Assembly: GCF_003075395.1 (NCBI RefSeq)
Contig: NZ_QDFV01000007.1
Location: 94,079 to 158,078, forward strand
From: Microbacterium sp. TPD7012
GTDB taxonomy: Bacteria > Actinomycetota > Actinomycetes > Actinomycetales > Microbacteriaceae
Length of the DNA stretch: 64,000 nt
Direction: 5' to 3'
Shown here: piece by piece, positions 24,557 to 32,955 of the stretch
Numbering within the stretch: position 1 is the first letter of the stretch
Layout of the letters: the number at the start of each line of letters is the position of its first letter
Notes under the pieces: model-generated
Seen by the model: the letters and a program-made list of their open reading frames with translations, nothing else
Databases searched by the model: none
Told to the model about the DNA's origin: nothing
Translations under genes and position numbers: made by a program

Positions 24557-25539
24557 GCGGTGACCCCCTTGGTCTTGGCGGCCTTGCGCACGCGGCGGGC
24601 CGCATCCGGCGCGTTGCGGAGCTTCGGGTTGATGACCTCGTCGATCGCGAAGTTGATGAGGACGAGGCCTGCGCCGATGACGGCGATCATCAGTCCCGGC
24701 GGCACGAACCACCACCACGCCCCTCGTCCGAGAGCCTGACCGGACTGCGCATCATTGAGGATCGTCCCCCAGGTGATCGAGTCCGTGGGTCCGAGTCCCA
24801 GATACGAGAGTCCCGCCTCCCCGAGGATCGCGAAGATGAGGGCGAACAGGAACTGCGCGGTGAGAAGCGGGAGGAGGTTCGGCATGATCTCGACGAGGAT
24901 CACACGCAGCGACCTCTCTCCGGCGACCTTCGAGGCGTAGACGTAGTCGCGGGTGCGCAGCGAGCGTGTCTGCAGACGCAGCACGTAGGCCGCGCCCGCC
25001 CAGGAGGTGATGCCGAGGAAGATCGCCACCAGCTGCCAGGTGCGCTGGGGGACGAAGGACGCGATCACCATGACCAGCGGCAATGCGGGGATCACGAGCA
25101 TCACGTTGGTGATGAGCGCGAGTCCATCCTCGCGCCATCCGCCCAGGTAGCCGGCGAGAACGCCGAAGAGGAGCGACAGCACGATGGCGATGACGCTGGC
25201 GATCAGTCCGACGAGCAGCGAGCCCTGAGCGCCGATCGCGAGCTGGGCGAACATGTCGTTGCCGAGCTTCGTGGTGCCGAGCCAGTGCTCCGCCGACGGC
25301 GCCTGAAGAGCGGGATTCGCGGTGCTGCGCGGGTTCTGAGTGAAGATCGGCGCGATGATCGCGAACAGGACGGTCGCGAGCACCAGGATCGAGCCGACGA
25401 TGAACTTCGGCGACGTGCTGGGAAGGATGCGACGGCGCTTGCGGTCCTGCTGCGTCGCCATCGCGATCGTGCTGGCGGGTGCCGTCGTGGGCGTCTCCTC
25501 GACGGAGAGGAGGCCGGCGGTGTTCTGCGGATCAGACAT
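24553..25539 (-). CDS. Peptide ABC transporter permease (OppC/DppC type, second system)
   Basis: A 328-residue permease with a long cytoplasmic N-terminus containing QQDRKRRR, a first membrane segment near residues 55-75 and five more after about 115. The coupling loop is near SKVAGERSLRVILVEIMPNLL. The start at 25539 (MSDPQNTAGLLS) overlaps the OppB-type gene by 8 bases; a longer frame to 25569 is possible but overlaps more. The last residues of the protein are basic. Confidence 0.9.
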   Translation of the reverse strand: MSDPQNTAGLLSVEETPTTAPASTIAMATQQDRKRRRILPSTSPKFIVGSILVLATVLFAIIAPIFTQNPRSTANPALQAPSAEHWLGTTKLGNDMFAQLAIGAQGSLLVGLIASVIAIVLSLLFGVLAGYLGGWREDGLALITNVMLVIPALPLVMVIASFVPQRTWQLVAIFLGITSWAGAAYVLRLQTRSLRTRDYVYASKVAGERSLRVILVEIMPNLLPLLTAQFLFALIFAILGEAGLSYLGLGPTDSITWGTILNDAQSGQALGRGAWWWFVPPGLMIAVIGAGLVLINFAIDEVINPKLRNAPDAARRVRKAAKTKGVTA

Positions 25540-26527
25540 TCTGGCGAGCCCTCGGGTCGATGAAGCCATAGACGAGGTCCATGAAGAAGTTGGCCGCGAG
25601 CACCGTGATGGTGATCACGAGGAACAGCCCCTGCATCAGCGCGTAGTCGTTGTTGGTGACCGCCTGGAACATCAGCTTGCCGATGCCGGGGTAGGTGAAC
25701 ACCTGCTCCATCACGATGGAGCCCGAGACGACGAAGCCGAGGGTGATCGAGAAGCCGGCGATCGACGGGATCGCCGCATTCCGCGCGGCGTACGTGGTGA
25801 GGATGCGCCGCGGGCGAAGGCCCTTGGCCTCGGCGGTGAGGACGTAGTCCTCGGCGAGGGTCGCGACCATCATGTTGCGCATGCCGAACATCCAGCCGCC
25901 CACCGAGGAGATGACGATGGTGATCGCCGGAAGGAGAGCATGCGAGAAGGCATCGGAGAAGAACGCCCAGGTCGGCTCCGGCCCGTCGGGGAAGTCGAAG
26001 ACGTCGTACCCGCCGAAGAGCGGGAACCAGCCGAGCCCCACGGAGAACACCGCGACCAGGATCAGCGCCAACCAGAAGTACGGGATCGACTGCAGCACGG
26101 TCGTGGCCGGGATCAGATGATCGACCCAGGTCCCGCGCTTCCACCCCGCCCAGGCGCCGAGCGCGATGCCGAGGATGAAGGAGATGACGGTCGCGGTACC
26201 CACCAGGACGAGGGTCCACGGGATCGCGCCGGCGATGAGCTCGGTCACCGGGGTCGGGTACTTCGTGACCGAGATGCCGAGGTCGCCGCGGAACATGCGC
26301 GCCCAGTAGGAGAGGTACTGCTCCCATAGCGAGGAGTCGTCGCCGCCCAGCAGGAGCTTGATGTTCCTGATGGTGGTCTCGGAGATCTCGCCGCCGGCCC
26401 GCTGCATCTTGGCGATCATGATGTCGGCGGGGTTCCCCGGCATGAGCCGGGGAAGCAGGAAGTTGAGAGAGATCGCGGCCCAGAGCGTGAACGCGTAGAA
26501 CCCGATTCTTCGTGCATAGAACTTCAT
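25532..26527 (-). CDS. Peptide ABC transporter permease (OppB/DppB type, second system)
   Basis: A 331-residue permease with six membrane segments, opening FYARRIGFYAFTLWAAISLN. The coupling loop is near LTAEAKGLRPRRILTTYAARN. Between the first two membrane segments lies a periplasmic stretch of about 60 residues containing RLMPGNPADI, a known OppB feature. It lies 32 bases after the second oppA and overlaps the next permease gene. Confidence 0.92.
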   Translation of the reverse strand: MKFYARRIGFYAFTLWAAISLNFLLPRLMPGNPADIMIAKMQRAGGEISETTIRNIKLLLGGDDSSLWEQYLSYWARMFRGDLGISVTKYPTPVTELIAGAIPWTLVLVGTATVISFILGIALGAWAGWKRGTWVDHLIPATTVLQSIPYFWLALILVAVFSVGLGWFPLFGGYDVFDFPDGPEPTWAFFSDAFSHALLPAITIVISSVGGWMFGMRNMMVATLAEDYVLTAEAKGLRPRRILTTYAARNAAIPSIAGFSITLGFVVSGSIVMEQVFTYPGIGKLMFQAVTNNDYALMQGLFLVITITVLAANFFMDLVYGFIDPRARQNV

Positions 26528-26559
26528 GTCACTGCTTCCTGCTTCCCCGTCCCTTCGTC

Positions 26560-28251
26560 CTACTTAGCCGGCTGGAGCTGCGTCAGGACGTAGCCTGCCG
26601 CGATCGCACCCCAGGACGGCGGGAAGGCGTACATCTCCTCCTCCGTCGGCCAACCCGTGAAGTCCTTCGTGTTGTAGAAGGTCTGGGTGGCGTTGATGAC
26701 GAGCGGGATGTAGGGCAGGTCGCGGACGATCTCCGTCTGGATCGTGCCGTACAGCGCCTTCTTCTCGGCCTCGTCGTTCGTGCTGATCGCCGACTGGATC
26801 GCGGCGTCGACGACGGGGTTGTCGTAGCGGCTGAAGTTCCAGCGTCCGGCGGGGACCTCGGTGCCGACGGGGCTGGTCGACTGGACCGCGGTGCCACCGA
26901 CCCAGTCGCGGTAGATCTGGAACGGGTCGGCCACCGAGGTGCCGATCATGCCGCCGACGATGAGCTGGTACTCGCCGCCCTGACGGGAGTCCGAGAACTC
27001 CTGCCACTGCACGGTCGACGCCGTGATCTTGATGCCCGCGGCCGCGGCCTGCTCGGCGATCAGCTTGGCTGCGTCGTTGTAGTCGGTCCAGCCGTCGACC
27101 GAGGTCAGAGTGAGCTCGAGCGGCACGCCGTCCTTCGCGTAGAAGTCGCCGTCCTTGACGTAGCCGGCGGCCTCGAGGATCTTGGCTGCCTCGGCGGCGT
27201 CCGCCTCCTGCGGGCTGACCTCGTTGGCGGCATCCGCGACCCACTTCTCGTCGCGCGGGAGCAGCGCGTAGGTCGGGGAGATGTCGCCGGTGAGACCGAC
27301 GAACGCCTTGTCCTTGATCGCCGCGCGATCGATCGCGACGTTGAGCGCCTGGCGCACGGCGACATCCGTCTGCGGACCGGTGCAGCCGAGGTCGGCGTTC
27401 GAGCAGGTGTAGAGCACGGTCGGGTCCTGCGGGGTGTTGACCCAGCTGATCTTGCCGTTGGCCGTGACATCGTCCGGGTTCGGGATGAACATGCCCGTCC
27501 AGTCGAGCTCACCGGCCGCGAGCAGATCCTGTGCGGTCTGGTTGTTGTCGACCGCGATGTACTGGACCTTCTTCACACCGAGCTTGTCGGCGTCGCGGAA
27601 GTTCTCGTTCGCGACGAGCGTGTACGACTCGCTGGTGGTCTTGTCGACGACGTAGGCGCCGGATCCGACCGGCTCCTCGTTCGCGAAGTTCGCGAAGTCG
27701 GCGACGTCGGCCCAGATGTGCTCGGGCAGGATGTACGTCGAGCCGAGGCGCTGGAACTCGGTGGTGTACTGCGCGGCCGCGTAGGTGAGCACCACAGTGG
27801 TGTCGTCGGTGGCCTCAGCGGACACGAGTCCGTTGCCCTCGGGGTTGTTCGCCTCGTAGTTGAAGGAGAACGCGACGTCCGCAGCCGTGAGCGGCTCGCC
27901 GTCGCTCCACTTGAGGTCGGGCTTGATGGTGATGGTGATCACCGTGCCGTCCTCGTTGTACTCGTACGAGTCGCCGATCAGGCCCACGGGCTCGGAGTCG
28001 GACGTCTTGTTGAAGAAGAACAGCGGCTCGTAGATGGGTCCGAGCGCGCCATGGAGCACGGTCGGTGCGAACGGGTTGTAGTTCGCGGTGATCGGGGTCT
28101 GGCTACCGGCCCACACCCGAAGGGCCCGGTCGCCATCGGCGTTGCCGCCATCGCCGCTGCCGCCGGTGCCACAGGCGGTGAGGCCCAGGGCCAGGACGGA
28201 TGCCCCTGCGACGGCGGTGAGCGCGATCTTGCGCTTTCCGTTACGGATCAT
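26560..28251 (-). CDS. Peptide ABC transporter substrate-binding lipoprotein (second system)
   Basis: A 563-residue SBP_bac_5 protein with a signal peptide and lipobox (GLTACG, Cys 27), lipid-anchored after export. Recognisable parts are DLKWSDGEPLTAADVAFSFN and the C-terminal DLPYIPLVINATQ. It is the first gene of a complete five-gene transporter operon (SBP, two permeases, two ATPases). Sequence similarity to the first SBP is only general, so the two systems probably take different peptides. The long leader holds a perfect 15-bp palindrome. Confidence 0.93.
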   Translation of the reverse strand: MIRNGKRKIALTAVAGASVLALGLTACGTGGSGDGGNADGDRALRVWAGSQTPITANYNPFAPTVLHGALGPIYEPLFFFNKTSDSEPVGLIGDSYEYNEDGTVITITIKPDLKWSDGEPLTAADVAFSFNYEANNPEGNGLVSAEATDDTTVVLTYAAAQYTTEFQRLGSTYILPEHIWADVADFANFANEEPVGSGAYVVDKTTSESYTLVANENFRDADKLGVKKVQYIAVDNNQTAQDLLAAGELDWTGMFIPNPDDVTANGKISWVNTPQDPTVLYTCSNADLGCTGPQTDVAVRQALNVAIDRAAIKDKAFVGLTGDISPTYALLPRDEKWVADAANEVSPQEADAAEAAKILEAAGYVKDGDFYAKDGVPLELTLTSVDGWTDYNDAAKLIAEQAAAAGIKITASTVQWQEFSDSRQGGEYQLIVGGMIGTSVADPFQIYRDWVGGTAVQSTSPVGTEVPAGRWNFSRYDNPVVDAAIQSAISTNDEAEKKALYGTIQTEIVRDLPYIPLVINATQTFYNTKDFTGWPTEEEMYAFPPSWGAIAAGYVLTQLQPAK

Positions 28252-28357
28252 TCTTCTGTTTCCTCTCGGTGCTGCACTGCAGGAGGGATTTCTCCGGATG
28301 GAGCAGAACCCCGTCTGGGGTTCGTGGAAACCCGGGAGGAGCTGTTGGGCCGACCTC

Positions 28358-28394
28358 GCAGGGTTTGTTAGGACAGTAACCTAACAAACCCTGC
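28358..28394. promoter_or_regulatory. Perfect 15-bp inverted repeat upstream of the second oppA
   Basis: GCAGGGTTTGTTAGG, seven bases (ACAGTAA), then CCTAACAAACCCTGC. It lies 107 bases before the oppA start and 123 before the nrtR start, in a divergent region where a terminator makes no sense. It is probably an operator, or a hairpin in the oppA leader. Confidence 0.65.
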
Positions 28395-28469
28395 CGCGGC
28401 GGACAAGCCTCCACCCGGTCGGGAGATAACGTTTCGGACTCGACGGGAATTCTCGTCATCTGCACTCAC

Positions 28470-28493
28470 TAAGTGTCAGAAGGACACTAAGAT
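28470..28493 (+). promoter_or_regulatory. Putative NrtR operator and -10 box of the nad operon
   Basis: AGTGTC-N5-GACACT (28472-28488) is a perfect inverted repeat within CTAAGTGTC...GACACTAAG. It directly precedes a TAAGAT -10 candidate (28488-28493). A repressor bound here would block RNA polymerase. The position just before the NrtR gene supports autoregulation. Confidence 0.7.
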
Positions 28494-28516
28494 CGATCTC
28501 GGAGGTTAAGGTACCC

Positions 28517-29233
28517 ATGACTCAAACCCGCGGCATCCGGGTCGCCGGCTCGACGGTGATCCTCACGCTGCGCCGTGCGGAGAACGGCGCAGCGGTCCTG
28601 TCGCTGCCGCTGGTGCTGCGCACGCGCGAACCTTTCGCGCACCAGTGGGCACTGCCGGGCGGCTGGCTCACCGCCGACGAATCGCCCGTCGACGCCGCGG
28701 CCCGTACGCTCGCCGAGACCACAGGCCTCGCCCCCAGCTATCTCGAGCAGCTCTACGCCTTCGGCGCCGTCGACCGCTCCCCCACCCGCGTCGTGTCGAT
28801 CGTGTACTGGGCGCTGCTCCGCCAGGACGATGTGGTGGCGCAGAGCGCGGCTCACATCGCCTCAGGACGCGCCCCGGAGAACGTGCAGTGGTTCGACGTC
28901 GACGCCCTGCCTCCGCTCGCGTTCGACCACGCGAAGATCATCGAGTACGCGCTCTGGCGCCTGCGCAACAAGGTCGGCTACAGCCGCGTCGCGCACGGGT
29001 TCCTCCCTGCCGAGTTCACGCTCGCCGATCTGCGGGAGGCCTACGAGGCGATCCTCGGCAAGCAGCTCGACCCCGCCAACTTCCGTCGCCAGGTGGAGGC
29101 GACAGGCAACCTGCTCCCCACCGAGCGCTTCCGCACCGGGAGCCACCGACCTGCACGTCTGTACCGCTACAACACCGATGTCGAGCTGGCCGACCGCGGC
29201 CCGCTCGGTTCCGAAGAAACGAGCACCCGATGA
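28517..29233 (+). CDS. nrtR: NrtR-type Nudix-fold transcriptional regulator of NAD synthesis
   Basis: A 238-residue protein with an N-terminal Nudix-like domain (about residues 5-145) and a C-terminal winged helix (about 150-220: LADLREAYEAILGKQLDPAN). NrtR proteins sense ADP-ribose or related NAD metabolites and repress NAD genes. The Nudix box reads GGWLTADESPVDAAARTLAE, then TTGL, with a catalytic Glu replaced, so hydrolase activity is probably lost, as in other NrtR regulators. The ATG has a strong GGAGG site. It overlaps nadA by 4 bases. Confidence 0.88.
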   Translation: MTQTRGIRVAGSTVILTLRRAENGAAVLSLPLVLRTREPFAHQWALPGGWLTADESPVDAAARTLAETTGLAPSYLEQLYAFGAVDRSPTRVVSIVYWALLRQDDVVAQSAAHIASGRAPENVQWFDVDALPPLAFDHAKIIEYALWRLRNKVGYSRVAHGFLPAEFTLADLREAYEAILGKQLDPANFRRQVEATGNLLPTERFRTGSHRPARLYRYNTDVELADRGPLGSEETSTR

Positions 29234-30567
29234 GCATCACCTTCGTCCCCACGCCCGCGGTTCCGGCACTCGATCCCTCGGTCGATCACGCGATCCAGGC
29301 GATCGTCGAGGGAGCGTCGACCGACGCCACCTGCGCGACCGACCTCGCCGCCGGCCCGTGGGACTTCGACGCCCGGCCCGGCTACGGCCCCGGCTCCTCG
29401 ATGGGCGACGTCATCCCGACCGGCGCCCCGCGTCAGGGCGAGCTCCCCGCGGCCTACCGCGAGGCCGACGAGGACGCGCTCCACGCGCGCATCGAAGCCG
29501 CGAAGGCGACCCTCGGCGATCGCGTCGTCATCCTCGGCCACTTCTACCAGCGCGAGGAGGTGGTTCGGCACGCCGATTACGTGGGCGACTCGTTCCAGCT
29601 CGCGACGGCAGCCAAGGGCAGGACGGATGCCGAGGCGATCGTGTTCTGCGGCGTCCACTTCATGGCCGAGACCGCCGATCTGCTCTCGCAGCCCGAACAG
29701 GCCGTGATCCTGCCGAACCTGGCGGCGGGATGCTCGATGGCCGACATGGCCGACATCGATCAGGTCGAGGAGTGCTGGGAGCAGCTGGCCGACGTCCTCG
29801 GCGACCTGGACACCGCCGACGCCGACGGCCGGGTGCCCGTGATCCCCGTCACGTACATGAACTCCTCCGCAGCGATCAAGGGCTTCGTGGGGCGCCACGG
29901 CGGCATCGTCTGCACGTCGTCGAACGCCGAGACGGTGCTCGAGTGGGCGTTCGAGCGCGGTCAGCGCGTCCTGTTCTTCCCCGACCAGCACCTCGGCCGC
30001 AACACGGCGAAGGCGATGGGCGTGCCTCTCGAGCAGATGCCGATGTGGAATCCGCGTCGGCCGCTGGGCGGCTCCTCTGCAGCCGAGCTCATCGACTCCC
30101 GCGTCATCCTGTGGCACGGCTTCTGCTCCGTGCACCGTCGCTTCACCGTGGCGCAGATCGATCAGGCACGCGCGGAGCACCCCGGCGTGCGGGTCATCGT
30201 GCACCCGGAGTGCCCGATGGAGGTCGTCGACGCCGCCGACGAGGCCGGATCCACCGATTACATCCGCCGCGCGATCGATGGCGCCACGGAACCGACCACC
30301 TTCGCGATCGGGACCGAGATCAACCTCGTCCGCCGCCTCGCGGCCCAGTACCCTCAGCACGAGATCTTCTGCCTCGACCCGGTCGTGTGCCCGTGCTCGA
30401 CGATGTACCGCATCCACCCCGGATACCTGGCCTGGGTGCTCGAGGAGCTCGTGGCCGGACGCACGCCCAACCGCATCACCGTGTCGGCCGACGTCGCGGA
30501 TCCCGCGCGGGTGGCCCTGGAGCGGATGCTGGCGGCGAAGCCGCCGGTGACGGTCGGCGCGCGATGA
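29230..30567 (+). CDS. nadA: Quinolinate synthase A
   Basis: A 445-residue [4Fe-4S] enzyme that condenses iminoaspartate with dihydroxyacetone phosphate to quinolinate. Three conserved Cys regions are visible: NLAAGCSMADMAD, FCSVHRR near the middle, and VVCPCSTMYRIHPGYL. ILGHFYQREEVVRHADYVGDS marks the N-terminal repeat (split here after GDS). The first 70 residues are an extension common in actinobacteria. It is the second gene of the operon, overlapping nrtR and nadB. Confidence 0.96.
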   Translation: MSITFVPTPAVPALDPSVDHAIQAIVEGASTDATCATDLAAGPWDFDARPGYGPGSSMGDVIPTGAPRQGELPAAYREADEDALHARIEAAKATLGDRVVILGHFYQREEVVRHADYVGDSFQLATAAKGRTDAEAIVFCGVHFMAETADLLSQPEQAVILPNLAAGCSMADMADIDQVEECWEQLADVLGDLDTADADGRVPVIPVTYMNSSAAIKGFVGRHGGIVCTSSNAETVLEWAFERGQRVLFFPDQHLGRNTAKAMGVPLEQMPMWNPRRPLGGSSAAELIDSRVILWHGFCSVHRRFTVAQIDQARAEHPGVRVIVHPECPMEVVDAADEAGSTDYIRRAIDGATEPTTFAIGTEINLVRRLAAQYPQHEIFCLDPVVCPCSTMYRIHPGYLAWVLEELVAGRTPNRITVSADVADPARVALERMLAAKPPVTVGAR

Positions 30568-32099
30568 ACGTCCTGGTGGTCGGCTCCGGCATCGCCGGGC
30601 TCACCGCGGCTCTCCACGCGAGGGAGGCCGGGCATGCTGTCACGATCGTCACGAAGGGCGCGCTCGGCGACGGCAGCACCGGCTATGCGCAGGGCGGCGT
30701 GGCCGGGGTCTACGGCACCGGCGACTCGGCGGAGCAGCACGCCGCCGACACGCTGGCCGCCGGCGCCGGCCTCTCGGAGGAGGCGGCTGTCGAAGCCCTC
30801 GTCGCCGACGGCGCCGACCGGATCGCCGAGCTGATCACCCGCGGCGTCGGGTTCGACCGCGATGCGGACGGCGTGCTGCTGCTCGGCCGCGAAGCCGCGC
30901 ACAGTCACGCCCGCATCGTGCACGCCGGCGGAGACGCCACGGGGGCGGCGATCTCCCGCGCGCTCGTCGCGGCGGTGCGTCGCGCGACGATCGACGTGAT
31001 CGAGCACGCGTTCGTGTCCGACCTCGTCGTGAGCGACGGCGCGGTGCGCGGCATCCGCATGCTGATCCGTGACCGTTCGGGAAACGCGACAGCATCCGAC
31101 CTCGCGGCCGACGCCGTGATCCTCGCCACCGGCGGAGCCGGGCATCTCTACGCGCACACGACGAACCCGGCCGGGACCACGGGTGACGGCATCGCCGCCG
31201 CCCTGCGCGCCGGTGCCGCGGTCGACGACCTGGAGTTCGTCCAGTTCCATCCGACGATCCTCGCCGACGGCCCCGCCTTCCTGATCTCCGAGGCCGTGCG
31301 CGGAGAAGGAGCGACGCTGATCGATGACGACGGTCGGCGGTTCGTGTTCGACAGCCACCCCGACGGCGAGCTGGCACCGCGCGACGTGGTCTCCCGGGCG
31401 ATCGCCCGCCGGGCCGCGGCGCAGGGCGGTCCGGTGCGCCTGGACGCCACCATGCTCGGAGCCTCGACCCTCGCCGCGCGCTTCCCGACCATCGACAGGG
31501 TGACGCGCGAACGCGGCTTCGACTGGTCGACCGGCCCCATCCCGGTGACGCCCGCTGCCCACTACCTGATGGGCGGCGTGGTCACCGATCTCGAGGGTCG
31601 GAGCACGCTCCCCGGGCTCTTCGCCGTCGGCGAGGTCGCGCGCACCGGTGTGCACGGGGCCAACCGCCTGGCGTCCAACTCCCTGCTCGAAGGCGCCGTC
31701 TTCGGCGCGCGGGCGGCGGCGGCGCTCGGTGACCCCTGGCCCGTATCCACCTCCCTCGGGTCGCAGGAATCGACCGATCCGGCGCCCTCATCCGTGGAGT
31801 ATCGCGACGGAAGCGAGGTCCGGGACTTCTCCCGCGCAGCTCTGCAGCAGCTGATGTGGGACGAGGTCGGACTCCTGCGCACCGGCGAGGGCCTTCGGAA
31901 CACCCTCGACGCCGTGCGCGCGTGGCGCCTCGGTGCGCCCGCGCCCCGCACGGTCGGGGAGCACGAGGACGCGAACCTGCTGCTGCTGGCCGAGGCGACG
32001 GCATCCGCCGCTCTCGCCCGCGCCGGCTCGGTCGGTGCCCACTACCGGCTCACGGATGCCGAGACCCGCAGCGCCGCACCGATCCTGGAGACCGTCTGA
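30564..32099 (+). CDS. nadB: L-aspartate oxidase
   Basis: A 511-residue FAD enzyme that oxidises aspartate to iminoaspartate for NadA. It has the N-terminal Rossmann motif VVGSGIAGLTAALHA, the active region GDGSTGYAQGGVAG, EFVQFHPTIL and the C-terminal GVHGANRLASNSLLEG common to the succinate dehydrogenase flavoprotein superfamily. The C-terminal helical domain is somewhat short. It overlaps nadA by 4 bases and nadC by 1 base. Confidence 0.95.
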   Translation: MNVLVVGSGIAGLTAALHAREAGHAVTIVTKGALGDGSTGYAQGGVAGVYGTGDSAEQHAADTLAAGAGLSEEAAVEALVADGADRIAELITRGVGFDRDADGVLLLGREAAHSHARIVHAGGDATGAAISRALVAAVRRATIDVIEHAFVSDLVVSDGAVRGIRMLIRDRSGNATASDLAADAVILATGGAGHLYAHTTNPAGTTGDGIAAALRAGAAVDDLEFVQFHPTILADGPAFLISEAVRGEGATLIDDDGRRFVFDSHPDGELAPRDVVSRAIARRAAAQGGPVRLDATMLGASTLAARFPTIDRVTRERGFDWSTGPIPVTPAAHYLMGGVVTDLEGRSTLPGLFAVGEVARTGVHGANRLASNSLLEGAVFGARAAAALGDPWPVSTSLGSQESTDPAPSSVEYRDGSEVRDFSRAALQQLMWDEVGLLRTGEGLRNTLDAVRAWRLGAPAPRTVGEHEDANLLLLAEATASAALARAGSVGAHYRLTDAETRSAAPILETV

Positions 32100-32950
32100 T
32101 GCTCACACCCGCCACCCTCACGCGCGTCGTCGGCGCGGCCCTCGAAGAGGACGCCCCCTGGGGCGATCTGACGAGCACGACCCTGCTCCCCGCGGAGGCG
32201 ACGGCCACGGCCGACCTCGTCGCACGCGAAGCCGGCGTGTTCAGCGGCGGCGAGGTCTTCGCGACGGCCTTCGCCCTCACCGACCCCACGCTGACGGTCG
32301 ACCTGCACGTGGGCGACGGCGACGAGTTCGCCGCCGGAGACGTGCTCGCCTCGGTGTCCGGTTCGGCGCGCAGCATCCTCACCGCCGAGCGGGTGGCACT
32401 GAACTTCACGCAGCGGATGAGCGGCATCGCGACGCTCACCGCCGCCTACGTGCGCGCGATCGAGGGCACCGGCGCGCGCATCGCCGACACCCGCAAGACC
32501 ACGCCGGGGCTCCGCGCCTTCGAGCGGCATGCGGTCGCATCGGGCGGAGCGCGCAATCACCGCTACTCGCTGTCGGATGCCGTGATGGCCAAGGACAACC
32601 ACCTCGCGGTGCTGAAGCGTTCAGGCGCCGACCTCGCGACATCCCTCCGCGACGCGCTGTCCCGACTGCCGCACACGACGCACGTCGTCGTCGAGGTCGA
32701 TCGCCTGGACCAGATCCCGGCGGTCCTCGACGGCGGTGCGCATACGGTGCTGCTCGACAACTTCTCGCTCGAGGACCTGCGCGCGGGCGTCGCGCTGATC
32801 GGCGACAGGGCGACCGTCGAAGCCTCCGGCGGCGTGAACCTCGACACCGTGCACGACATCGCCGCGACCGGTGTCGACGTCATCTCGGTCGGGGCGCTGA
32901 CCCACTCGGCCAGAGCCCTCGACCTCGGCCTGGACCTGCGGATCGACTGA
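32099..32950 (+). CDS. nadC: Nicotinate-nucleotide pyrophosphorylase (carboxylating)
   Basis: A 283-residue enzyme that makes nicotinate mononucleotide from quinolinate and PRPP. Landmarks are EDAPWGDLTSTTLLP, NFTQRMSGIATLTA, DTRKTTPGLRAFERHAV and the C-terminal VEASGGVNLDTVHDIAATG. It is the last of the three de novo NAD steps in the operon. The ATG shares its A with the nadB stop codon. Confidence 0.96.
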   Translation: MLTPATLTRVVGAALEEDAPWGDLTSTTLLPAEATATADLVAREAGVFSGGEVFATAFALTDPTLTVDLHVGDGDEFAAGDVLASVSGSARSILTAERVALNFTQRMSGIATLTAAYVRAIEGTGARIADTRKTTPGLRAFERHAVASGGARNHRYSLSDAVMAKDNHLAVLKRSGADLATSLRDALSRLPHTTHVVVEVDRLDQIPAVLDGGAHTVLLDNFSLEDLRAGVALIGDRATVEASGGVNLDTVHDIAATGVDVISVGALTHSARALDLGLDLRID

Positions 32951-32955
32951 GCACC

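Noticed and set aside
26512..28371. 619-residue plus-strand frame opposite the second oppA
   Set aside because: Same type of shadow, without recognisable motifs.
28358..28394. Reading the 15-bp palindrome as a terminator
   Set aside because: Both neighbouring genes point away from it, and no T-run follows on either strand.
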